Translations under genes and position numbers: made by a program
Shown: positions 26,178 to 32,913 of the stretch, piece by piece
Layout of the letters: every line of letters begins with the position of its first letter
Numbering within the stretch: the stretch's first letter is position 1
The notes under the pieces: generated by a model
Told to the model about the DNA's origin: nothing
Databases searched by the model: none
The model's input: only the letters and a program-made list of their open reading frames with translations
Source: JBBQSN01 sp038213835
GTDB taxonomy: Bacteria > Actinomycetota > Actinomycetes > Actinomycetales > CAWJMD01
DNA length: 33,779 nt
NCBI GenBank assembly: GCA_038213835.1
Contig: JBBQSN010000011.1
Location: forward strand, 1 to 33,779
Reading direction: 5' to 3'

Positions 26178-27335
26178 GTGACCACGACCGCCACGGCTGC
26201 GCTGCGGATTGGGCCGCACACGGCCTCGATGCCGGTCGTGCTGGCCCCGATGGCGGGCATCACGAACCAGGCCTTCCGCGCGCTCTGCCGCCAGTTCGGG
26301 CCGGGCGGGGTGTACGTCAGCGAGATGGTGACGTCGCGAGCGCTGCTGGAGCGCACGCCCGAGTCGATGCGGCTGATCCGGCACCACCCGGACGAGCAGC
26401 CCCGCAGCGTCCAGCTCTACGGGGTCGACCCGGCGACCGTGGGGGCCGCGGTGCGGATGCTGGTCCAGGAGGACCTCGCCGACCACGTCGACCTCAACTT
26501 CGGCTGCCCCGTCGCCAAGGTGACCCGCAAGGGCGGGGGAGCGGCGCTGCCCTGGAAGACCGACCTGTTCACCGGGGTGGTGCGCCAGGCCGTGCGGGCA
26601 GCGAGCCCCGCCGGTGTCCCGGTCACGGTGAAGATGCGCAAGGGCATCGACGACGACCACCTGACCTACCTCGACGCCGGACGGATCGCACAGGACGAGG
26701 GCGCGGCCGCGGTCGCGCTGCACGCCCGCACGGCGGCCGACTACTACGGCGGCACCGCCGACTGGGAGGCCGTTGCCCAGCTCAAGCAGGTGGTCACCGA
26801 CGTGCCGGTGCTGGGTAACGGCGACATCTGGTCGGCCGACGACGCCCTCCGGATGGTGCGCGAGACCGGCTGCGACGGCGTGGTCGTCGGACGCGGGTGC
26901 CTCGGGCGACCGTGGTTGTTCGCCGACCTCGCAGCGGCTTTTGCGGGTGATCCGACCCGGTACCGACCCTCGCTCGGTGAGGTCGCAGGGGTGCTGGTGC
27001 GGCACGCCCGGCTGCTGGTCGACCACTACGGCGACGAGCTGCGCGCGCTGCGCGACCTGCGCAAGCACATGACCTGGTACCTCAAGGGGTACCCCGCGGG
27101 CTCCGAGCTGCGGTCACGGCTCGGGATGGTCGAGACGCTGGCGCAGCTCGACGACCTGGTGGCGCGGCTCGACCTCGAGGTGCCCTACCCGGGGGAGGCC
27201 GCCGAAGGCCCGCGTGGGCGCACGGTCGGCACCAAGCGGGTGGCACTGCCCGAGGGCTGGCTCGACGCCCGCGAGCTGACCGGCGCGGGCGCCGCGATGG
27301 TGCGCGAGGCCGAGCTGTCGGTGAGCGGAGGATGA
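26178..27335 (+). CDS. dusB: tRNA-dihydrouridine synthase (Dus, DusB-like)
   Basis: FMN-dependent enzyme that reduces uridine to dihydrouridine in the D-loop of tRNA. The 385-residue protein has the N-terminal LAPMAGITNQAFR (FMN contact), SVQLYG, the active-site Cys110 in DLNFGCPVAKV, VTVKMRKG, ALHARTAADYY and PVLGNGDIWSADDA. The C-terminal helical RNA-binding domain includes LRDLRKHMTWYLKGYP. GTG 26178 follows a GACAAT box by 7 bases. The stop overlaps the start of the next gene (ATGA). Dus subfamily is assigned by general similarity and is less sure than the activity. Confidence 0.95.
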   Translation: MTTTATAALRIGPHTASMPVVLAPMAGITNQAFRALCRQFGPGGVYVSEMVTSRALLERTPESMRLIRHHPDEQPRSVQLYGVDPATVGAAVRMLVQEDLADHVDLNFGCPVAKVTRKGGGAALPWKTDLFTGVVRQAVRAASPAGVPVTVKMRKGIDDDHLTYLDAGRIAQDEGAAAVALHARTAADYYGGTADWEAVAQLKQVVTDVPVLGNGDIWSADDALRMVRETGCDGVVVGRGCLGRPWLFADLAAAFAGDPTRYRPSLGEVAGVLVRHARLLVDHYGDELRALRDLRKHMTWYLKGYPAGSELRSRLGMVETLAQLDDLVARLDLEVPYPGEAAEGPRGRTVGTKRVALPEGWLDARELTGAGAAMVREAELSVSGG

Positions 27336-27931
27336 GGGGCTTCTTCCGGGTCGTCGGCTGGGTGCTGCGGCTGGTCGCGGCCGCGGCCGTGATCGCCCTG
27401 GTGGTCACCGCCGTGCGGGTCGTGCTGACCGGGCGCGACGACGAGCGACGCGCGAGCGACGTGATCGTCGTCCTCGGGGCCGCCCAGCTCGACGGGACGC
27501 CGGGGCCGGTGCTGCAGCAGCGGCTGGAGCACGCGCTCGAGCTGCACCAGGAAGGTGTGGCTCCGGTCGTCGTCACGACCGGCGGTGCGCTCGCAGGCGA
27601 CCCGTTCACCGAGGGCGGTGTCGGCCGGCAGTGGCTGATCGACCAGGGACTGGCGCAGGACGAGGCCCTCGCCGTCGAGGTGGGCCGTGACACGGTGACG
27701 AGCCTGGAGGCCACAGCGGAGGTGATGCGCGACCGGGGGTGGGACACGGCGGTGGTCGTCACCGACCGGCCGCACGTGCTGCGGTCCGTGACGATGCTGC
27801 AGGACCAGGGCGTCGACGCGGTCGGGTCGGCCGCCGAGCGTGGACCGGGCGGCTGGTGGCTCACCGCCCGCTACGTCACCCGCGAGACGTTCGCCTACCT
27901 CCACTACGAGTCGCAGCAGGTCCTGCCGTGA
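27332..27931 (+). CDS. YdcF/SanA/ElyC-like (DUF218) membrane protein
   Basis: A 199-residue protein with one N-terminal membrane segment (VVGWVLRLVAAAAVIALVVTAVRVVL), then a DUF218 domain: DVIVVLGAAQLDGTPGPVLQQRLEHALEL, VVVTTGGALAGDPFTEG, VGRDTVTSLEATAEVM (the conserved S/T and E) and VVTDRPHVLRSV (quoted as separate motifs). Members are linked to cell-envelope processes; the catalytic role is not firmly known. The ATG overlaps the dusB stop (ATGA) and its stop overlaps the dgt start (GTGA), so the three are translationally coupled. Confidence 0.88.
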   Translation: MRGFFRVVGWVLRLVAAAAVIALVVTAVRVVLTGRDDERRASDVIVVLGAAQLDGTPGPVLQQRLEHALELHQEGVAPVVVTTGGALAGDPFTEGGVGRQWLIDQGLAQDEALAVEVGRDTVTSLEATAEVMRDRGWDTAVVVTDRPHVLRSVTMLQDQGVDAVGSAAERGPGGWWLTARYVTRETFAYLHYESQQVLP

Positions 27932-29211
27932 CCTCCGGGCCGACCCCCGACGGCTACGAGGGCGTCGACCGGGACCGCTGGGTGCCGGAGCACGCCAAGC
28001 GCACCGACCGTGACGACTTCGCCCGCGACCGGGCCCGGGTGCTGCACTCCTCGGCCCTGCGGCGGCTCGGCGGCAAGACCCAGGTGGTGGGTCCGGGCAG
28101 CGACGACTTCGCGCGGACCCGGCTCACCCACAGCCTCGAGGTGGCCCAGGTGGGCCGCGAGCTCGCCACCGCGCTCGGCTGCTCGCCGGACGTCGTCGAC
28201 ACCGCGTGCCTGGCCCACGACCTCGGTCACCCGCCGTTCGGCCACAACGGCGAGACCGCCCTGGACGCCGTGATGGCCGACCACGGCGGCTTCGAGGGAA
28301 ACGCACAGACGCTGCGGCTGCTCACGCGGCTCGAACCGAAGATCGAGCACCCCGACGGCGTCCGCGGGGCGGGGTTGAACCTCACCCGCGCCAGCCTCGA
28401 CGCCGCCACCAAGTACCCGTGGCGTCGCGGCCAGAGCCCCTCGGGCTCGGGGAAGTTCGGCGTCTACGACGACGACCTGGACGTGTTCGACTGGCTCCGT
28501 GGGCCGGCCCCGGCCGACGTGAGGTGCATCGAGGCGCAGGTGATGGACCTCGCCGACGACGTCGCGTACAGCGTCCACGACGTGGAGGACGCCGTCGTCT
28601 GCGGCTGGCTCGACCCCGCCGGCCTCGACGACCCGGGTGTCGTCCACGACGTCGGCGCCCTGGTGCGCTCCTGGTACCTGCCGGACGTCACCGCCGACGA
28701 GGTCGTCGAGGCGCTGGGGCGGTTGCGCGGGCAGACCCCGTGGGTCGGCGGCTTCGACGGCGGACGCCGCTCGCTCGCGGCCTGGAAGAACCTCACCAGC
28801 CAGCTGATCGGACGCTTCAGCGGCGCGGCCGAGCGGGCCACCCGGGCCGAGTTCGGGCCGGGGCCGCTGACCCGGTACGCCGCGCACGTGGTGGTGCCGG
28901 TCGAGACCGTGGCCGAGGTGGCGGTGCTCAAGGGCGTGGCGGCGCTGTTCGTCATGACCCACGACCTTCGCGGTGAGGAGTACGAGCGGCAGCACGAGGT
29001 GCTCATGGGGCTCGTGTCCGCGCTCGTCGACCGCGACGGCAGGGACCTCGAGCCGCCGTTCGCCGCCGACCACGAGGCTGCGGTCGCGGCGGGTGACGCG
29101 GGCCTGGCGCTGCGCGCGGTGGTCGACCAGGTGGCCGGCCTCACCGACGCGCGAGCCGTCTGGTGGGCGGCCGAGCTGGGAGTCGCCGCGGCCGTCGGGG
29201 CGACGACCTAG
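27928..29211 (+). CDS. dgt: Deoxyguanosinetriphosphate triphosphohydrolase-like protein (Dgt)
   Basis: HD-superfamily enzyme predicted to hydrolyse dNTPs to deoxynucleoside and triphosphate. The 427-residue protein has RDRARVLHSSALRRLGGKTQV, the HD metal site in RTRLTHSLEVAQVGRE and CLAHDLGHPPFGHNGE, and the second acidic site in VMDLADDVAYSVHDVED (given as separate motifs). GTG 27928 overlaps the ydcF-like stop by four bases, and it is followed by dnaG after 32 bases. The position immediately upstream of dnaG is conserved in actinobacteria, connecting nucleotide-pool control with replication priming. The TAG stop is also part of the dnaG -10 box. Confidence 0.95.
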   Translation: MTSGPTPDGYEGVDRDRWVPEHAKRTDRDDFARDRARVLHSSALRRLGGKTQVVGPGSDDFARTRLTHSLEVAQVGRELATALGCSPDVVDTACLAHDLGHPPFGHNGETALDAVMADHGGFEGNAQTLRLLTRLEPKIEHPDGVRGAGLNLTRASLDAATKYPWRRGQSPSGSGKFGVYDDDLDVFDWLRGPAPADVRCIEAQVMDLADDVAYSVHDVEDAVVCGWLDPAGLDDPGVVHDVGALVRSWYLPDVTADEVVEALGRLRGQTPWVGGFDGGRRSLAAWKNLTSQLIGRFSGAAERATRAEFGPGPLTRYAAHVVVPVETVAEVAVLKGVAALFVMTHDLRGEEYERQHEVLMGLVSALVDRDGRDLEPPFAADHEAAVAAGDAGLALRAVVDQVAGLTDARAVWWAAELGVAAAVGATT

Positions 29212-29214
29212 AGT
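29209..29214 (+). promoter_or_regulatory. Candidate -10 box of dnaG overlapping the dgt stop
   Basis: TAGAGT; its TAG is also the dgt stop codon. The expected start near 29221 leaves a ~23-base leader before GTG 29244. No -35 hexamer is recognisable. Confidence 0.4.
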
Positions 29215-29243
29215 GAGCACGTGGGGTCGAGAGCAGGGCTGAC

Positions 29244-31133
29244 GTGGCGGGTCTGATCCGCAAGGAGGACATCGAGGCCGTCCGCGAGCGCGTCCGCATC
29301 GACGAGGTCGTCGGCGAGCACGTCACGCTCAAGCCGGCCGGTCTGGGCGCCCTCAAGGGCCTGTGCCCGTTCCACGACGAGCGCACCCCGTCGTTCCAGG
29401 TCCGCCCGCAGGTCGGCTTCTACCACTGCTTCGGCTGCGGCGAGGGCGGCGACGCCATCAAGTTCCTGATGACCCTCGAGCACCTCTCGTTCGTCGAGTC
29501 GGTCGAGCGGCTGGCCCAACGGGCCGGCGTCGAGCTGCGTTACGAGGAGGGCGGCGGCCCCGACCGGGCCGAGAGCGGTCGGCGGCAGCGGCTGCTCGAC
29601 GCCAACGCCGCGGCCGAGGCGTTCTTCCGCGAGCAGCTCGGCTCGCCCGAGGCCAACACCGGCCGGGTGTTCCTGCACGAGCGCGGCTTCGACCAGGCCT
29701 CCGCCGAGCAGTTCGGCGTCGGCTACGCCCCGAAGGGCTGGGACGTGCTGCTCAAGCACCTGCGCGGCCGGGGTTTCACCGACACCGACCTCAGCACGTC
29801 CGGCCTGATGTCCACCAGCGGCCGCGGGCCGTACGACCGCTTCCGGGGGCGCCTGGTCTGGCCGATCCGTGACATCACCGGTGCCACGGTCGGCTTCGGC
29901 GCCCGCAAGCTGTACGACGACGACCAGGGCCCGAAGTACCTCAACACCCCGCAGACGCCGGTCTACAACAAGAGCGCGGTGCTCTACGGCATCGACCTCG
30001 CCAAGCGCGAGATCGCTCGCCGCAAGCAGGTCGTGGTGGTCGAGGGCTACACCGACGTGATGGCGATGCACCTGTCCGGCGTCCCCACCGCGGTGGCCAC
30101 CTGCGGCACGGCGTTCGGCGGCGACCACATCAAGATCGTCCGTCGGCTCCTGGTCGACGACGACGCCTTCGCCGGCGAGGTCGTGTTCACCTTCGACGGC
30201 GACGCCGCAGGCCAGAAGGCCGCGCTGCGCGCCTTCCAGGAGGACCAGCGATTCGTCGCCCAGACCTTCGTGGCGGTCGAGCGCTCGGGGATGGACCCCT
30301 GCGACCTGCGCCTGGCCCAGGGTCCCGAGGCCGTGCAGGCGCTGGTGCAGAACCGCGAGCCGCTGTTCGAGTTCGCGATCCGCTCGTCGCTGGCCCAGTT
30401 CGACCTCGACCAGGCGGAGGGACGCGTGCAGGGCCTGCGCGCTGCCGCCCCGGTCGTGGCGCAGATCCGGGACCAGTCGCTGCGTCCCGAGTACGCACGG
30501 CGGCTCGCGGGCTGGCTCGGCATGGACGTCGACGACGTGCGCCGCGCGGTCGGGGTGGCCGTCCAGAAGGGCACGCCGCCGCCGGAGCGCCGGCCCGAGG
30601 ACCGTCGCGAGGACCAGCGGCGCGCTCAGCAGGAGGAGCAGGCGCCGCCCGTGCTGCGGGTGCCGGTCCCCGACCTGCGCGACCCCGTGGTCGTGGCCGA
30701 GCGCCAGCTGCTGCAGGTGATGCTGCAGTTCCCCTCCGACATCCCGGTCGAGCAGCTCGGGGCGCTCGACGGCACCGCTTTCACCGCGCCCGCGCACCAG
30801 CTGCTGTTCGACGCCGTCCGGGCGAGCGGCGGCACCGAGGCGGCCGGGCCCGACTGGGCCACCGTGATCTCCGAGGCCGTCCCGGAGTCGATGTCGGGTC
30901 TGGTGCAGCAGGTGCTGGTCTCGCCGCTGCCGGTGACCAAGGCCGAGCACGTCCGGGCGCTGGCCGAGGGGCTGGTGCGCGACGCGCGCAAGCGAGAGCT
31001 GCTGCGCACCAAGGCCGAGCTCTACTCGAGGCTGCAGCGGGCCGAGGCCGCTCGCGACGCCGACGCGATCGCGGAGGTCAACCTGACGATGATGGAGCTG
31101 CAACGGACCGAGCACGAGCTGAGGTCGACCTGA
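29244..31133 (+). CDS. dnaG: DNA primase
   Basis: Synthesises RNA primers for lagging-strand replication. The 629-residue protein has the zinc-binding domain with Cys41, His44, Cys62 and Cys65 (CPFH, CFGC), the RNA-polymerase core with RGRLVWPIRDITGATVGFGAR, and the Toprim motif VVVEGYTDVMAMH plus FTFDGDAAGQKAALRAF (the DxD region). The C-terminal helicase-interaction domain (from about residue 470) follows a charged Pro/Glu/Arg/Gln-rich linker (RRPEDRREDQRRAQQEEQ). GTG 29244 starts with the conserved GLIRKEDIEAVRERV. The next gene's ATG overlaps the dnaG stop (TGATG). Confidence 0.97.
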   Translation: MAGLIRKEDIEAVRERVRIDEVVGEHVTLKPAGLGALKGLCPFHDERTPSFQVRPQVGFYHCFGCGEGGDAIKFLMTLEHLSFVESVERLAQRAGVELRYEEGGGPDRAESGRRQRLLDANAAAEAFFREQLGSPEANTGRVFLHERGFDQASAEQFGVGYAPKGWDVLLKHLRGRGFTDTDLSTSGLMSTSGRGPYDRFRGRLVWPIRDITGATVGFGARKLYDDDQGPKYLNTPQTPVYNKSAVLYGIDLAKREIARRKQVVVVEGYTDVMAMHLSGVPTAVATCGTAFGGDHIKIVRRLLVDDDAFAGEVVFTFDGDAAGQKAALRAFQEDQRFVAQTFVAVERSGMDPCDLRLAQGPEAVQALVQNREPLFEFAIRSSLAQFDLDQAEGRVQGLRAAAPVVAQIRDQSLRPEYARRLAGWLGMDVDDVRRAVGVAVQKGTPPPERRPEDRREDQRRAQQEEQAPPVLRVPVPDLRDPVVVAERQLLQVMLQFPSDIPVEQLGALDGTAFTAPAHQLLFDAVRASGGTEAAGPDWATVISEAVPESMSGLVQQVLVSPLPVTKAEHVRALAEGLVRDARKRELLRTKAELYSRLQRAEAARDADAIAEVNLTMMELQRTEHELRST

Positions 31134-31633
31134 TGGCGATCTTCCGACGTCGTGCCGCCACCGACCTCGCGCTGTCGCGCGGCGAGCGGGTGCTCGAGGT
31201 GGTATCGGTCACCGACGAGGTCGAGGTGGTGGCCACCACCGACCGTCTCGTCGTGCGTCGCGCCGCAGAGCCGGACTGGGAGCGCCGCTGGGTCGAGGTC
31301 GACCACGCCACCTGGGACAACGAGGAGCGCGCCCTGCAGGTCGTCGACGTCGCCGGCGGCGGCACCACCCTGGACCTGGTCGAGGACGATCAGCTCGGCC
31401 TGGCCCAGGTCGTCCGCGAGCGGGTGCAGTCCACCCTGGTCACCTGGCAGATCGTCCTGGTCCCGGGTGGGGAGGTGAAGGTCGCCGTGCGCAAGGACGG
31501 CGACCGCCTCGTGCTCCAGGAGGTCACCACCCCGGGCGCCGACGTCACAGGCGAGCGCGCTGCTGCCGCCATCACCCGCACCCGCCGCGACCTGGCCTCG
31601 TCCGTCGGCCTCACCGAGCCCCCGCCAACCTGA
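31133..31633 (+). CDS. Conserved actinobacterial protein after dnaG (PH-like fold suspected)
   Basis: A 166-residue protein translationally coupled to dnaG (TGATG). The N-terminal 110 residues look like a small beta barrel: SRGERVLEVVSVTDEVEVVATTDRLVV, ERRWVEVDHATWDNEERALQVVDVAGG and then a helix LGLAQVVRERVQSTLV (separate motifs). That order (GERVL, VATTDRLVV, WVEVDHATWD) resembles bacterial PH-like domains of unknown function in other actinobacteria next to dnaG. The C-terminus has a basic helix (ITRTRRDLASSVGL). No catalytic residues are evident. Role unknown; the conserved position suggests a link to dnaG transcription unit only. Confidence 0.75.
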   Translation: MAIFRRRAATDLALSRGERVLEVVSVTDEVEVVATTDRLVVRRAAEPDWERRWVEVDHATWDNEERALQVVDVAGGGTTLDLVEDDQLGLAQVVRERVQSTLVTWQIVLVPGGEVKVAVRKDGDRLVLQEVTTPGADVTGERAAAAITRTRRDLASSVGLTEPPPT

Positions 31634-31640
31634 CCGGCCC

Positions 31641-31699
31641 ACGAGATCGCACGAACCGTTCGAGCGAGACTGCGGGACGGACCTCTCGTGCGATCTCGT
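31641..31699. repeat. 14-bp perfect inverted repeat after the dnaG operon
   Basis: ACGAGATCGCACGA (31641-31654) and TCGTGCGATCTCGT (31686-31699) are exact reverse complements around a 31-base spacer. CCGT and ACGG within the spacer can add a short inner stem. It begins 7 bases after the stop of the gene behind dnaG. It could be a terminator hairpin (no T-run), a dispersed palindromic repeat, or a regulator site. The length of perfect pairing is well above chance for the region. Confidence 0.85.
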
Positions 31700-31740
31700 C
31701 GCCGCGCCGGATGTGGTGCCGAGCACGGCCGGTGCTTTGC

Positions 31741-31746
31741 TACGCT
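31741..31746 (+). promoter_or_regulatory. Candidate -10 box of tRNA-Asn
   Basis: TACGCT lies 22 bases before the mature 5' end of the tRNA, a usual place for a tRNA promoter. The -35 region is not recognisable. Confidence 0.4.
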
Positions 31747-31768
31747 TCACCGGCCCGCAAGGGTGTCT

Positions 31769-31841
31769 TCCCGCGTAGCTCAATTGGCAGAGCTTCCGAC
31801 TGTTAATCGGACGGTTACTGGTTCGAGTCCAGTCGCGGGAG
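31769..31841 (+). tRNA. tRNA-Asn (anticodon GTT)
   Basis: The acceptor stem TCCCGCG (31769-31775) pairs with CGCGGGA (31834-31840), with discriminator G at 31841. The D arm contains GCTCAATTGGCAGAGC, the anticodon loop CTGTTAA carries GTT (31802-31804), and the T arm is ACTGG-TTCGAGT-CCAGT. The sequence after the discriminator is CCG, so the CCA tail is not encoded and must be added by nucleotidyltransferase. Confidence 0.97.
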
Positions 31842-31860
31842 CCGCGTGACCTGCAGGAAT

Positions 31861-31893
31861 GCCCCGTTGGCATAGCCGACGGGGCGTTCTTAT
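31861..31893 (+). terminator. Intrinsic terminator after tRNA-Asn
   Basis: GCCCCGTTGGC (31861-31871) pairs with GCCGACGGGGC (31875-31885) over 11 positions (one G-T wobble) around an ATA loop and is followed by GTTCTTAT. It is the best intrinsic terminator in the window and ends the tRNA transcript. Confidence 0.88.
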
Positions 31894-32265
31894 GTCGTGT
31901 GCGCTCACGGATGCTCACGGACGTCGTGCCGGCTGGTGTCGGTTCGTGCCGGGCGGTGACGGAAATCGGGCGGCTTCGGGTGCCCGTCGAGGCTCGCCTG
32001 GTGCCGGGATGTGCTGCTGGGTGCCGTCGGAGGTCGGAACGTCTACGCCCGATTGAGCATCGGGTGCTGTGTGCGCACGAACGGTCGCCGGGGAGGCGGG
32101 TCCGCGACGGCCCGGCGGACCACCACGTCGGTGCTTCGCCAACGCGATGACGGCGGTTGCTTTGTCAGGACCGGCCGCGTCGACGGCGGTGTAGAACGCC
32201 GCGCTGCCCACATCACCCGCGAGCACTCGGTCCACCAGCTCCACACGGACAGTGTGCCGCGGGGA
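31894..32265. other. Gap between tRNA-Asn terminator and the two-component genes
   Basis: No convincing gene. On the minus strand a 109-codon frame (GTG at 32244 to 31915) continues in the same frame as the response regulator after its TAG stop. Its first ~40 residues (MELVDRVLAGDVGSAAFY and TAVDAAGPDKATAVIALAKH) look protein-like, but the rest is Pro/Arg-rich and degenerate. It may be a gene remnant or an unrelated small ORF. No integrase, attachment-site duplicate or promoter could be identified. Confidence 0.4.
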
Positions 32266-32913
32266 CTAGGTGGCCTGAAGCCACGCGAGCACTGCTAGGA
32301 CCCTGCGATGGTCCTCGGCGGCGGGCAGTAGGCCGAGCTTGGTGAAGATCGCGTTGATGTACTTTTCGATAGAGCCAGCGCTGAGCACCAACTCATCAGC
32401 GATGCCAGCGTTAGAGCGGCCCTCCCCCATCAGCCGCAGCACGTCGCGCTCTCGTGGGGTCAGCGATGCCAGGGGGTCGGAGTGTCTACGCCGGGCGAGG
32501 AGCTGCTCGACAACCTCGTGGTCGAGGACGGTACCGCCGGAAGCCACCGTCTCCAGAGAGTGAGCGAGTTTGTCGAGGTCGCTCACCCGGTCCTTCAGTA
32601 GGTAGCCCACAGAACCGCCGCTGGCCGCGAGCAGTTCTTCGGCGTAGGACGTCTCGACGTACTGGCTGAGCACGAGCACCCCGCAGCCGGGGTGGGTACG
32701 CCTCACCTCGACCGCCGCGCGCAGACCGTCGTCGGTGTTGGTGGGGGGCATGCGGATGTCGACGATGGCTAGGTCAGGACTATGTAGGGCCACCGCATCG
32801 AGAAGTGAGGGGGCATCGGCGACGGCTGCGACCACCTCATGGCCAGCTTCGACCAACAGCCGTGCGAGCCCTTCGCGGAGCAGGGCGGAATCGTCGGCGA
32901 TGACTACCCGCAC
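32266..32913 (-). CDS. LuxR/NarL-family response regulator
   Basis: A 215-residue two-component regulator. The receiver domain has the acidic pocket (IADDSALLREGLARLLVEAG), phospho-acceptor Asp52 in AIVDIRMPP, and the conserved Lys in GYLLKDRV. The C-terminal LuxR helix-turn-helix is in LTPRERDVLRLMGEGRSNAG and the recognition segment LSAGSIEKYINAIFTKLGL. GTG 32913 overlaps the histidine-kinase stop by ten bases, so the pair is co-translated. Base composition is clearly lower in GC than in the core genes (hand counts of several lines give about 52-62%), consistent with acquisition. Target genes are not identifiable here. Confidence 0.93.
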   Translation of the reverse strand: MRVVIADDSALLREGLARLLVEAGHEVVAAVADAPSLLDAVALHSPDLAIVDIRMPPTNTDDGLRAAVEVRRTHPGCGVLVLSQYVETSYAEELLAASGGSVGYLLKDRVSDLDKLAHSLETVASGGTVLDHEVVEQLLARRRHSDPLASLTPRERDVLRLMGEGRSNAGIADELVLSAGSIEKYINAIFTKLGLLPAAEDHRRVLAVLAWLQAT

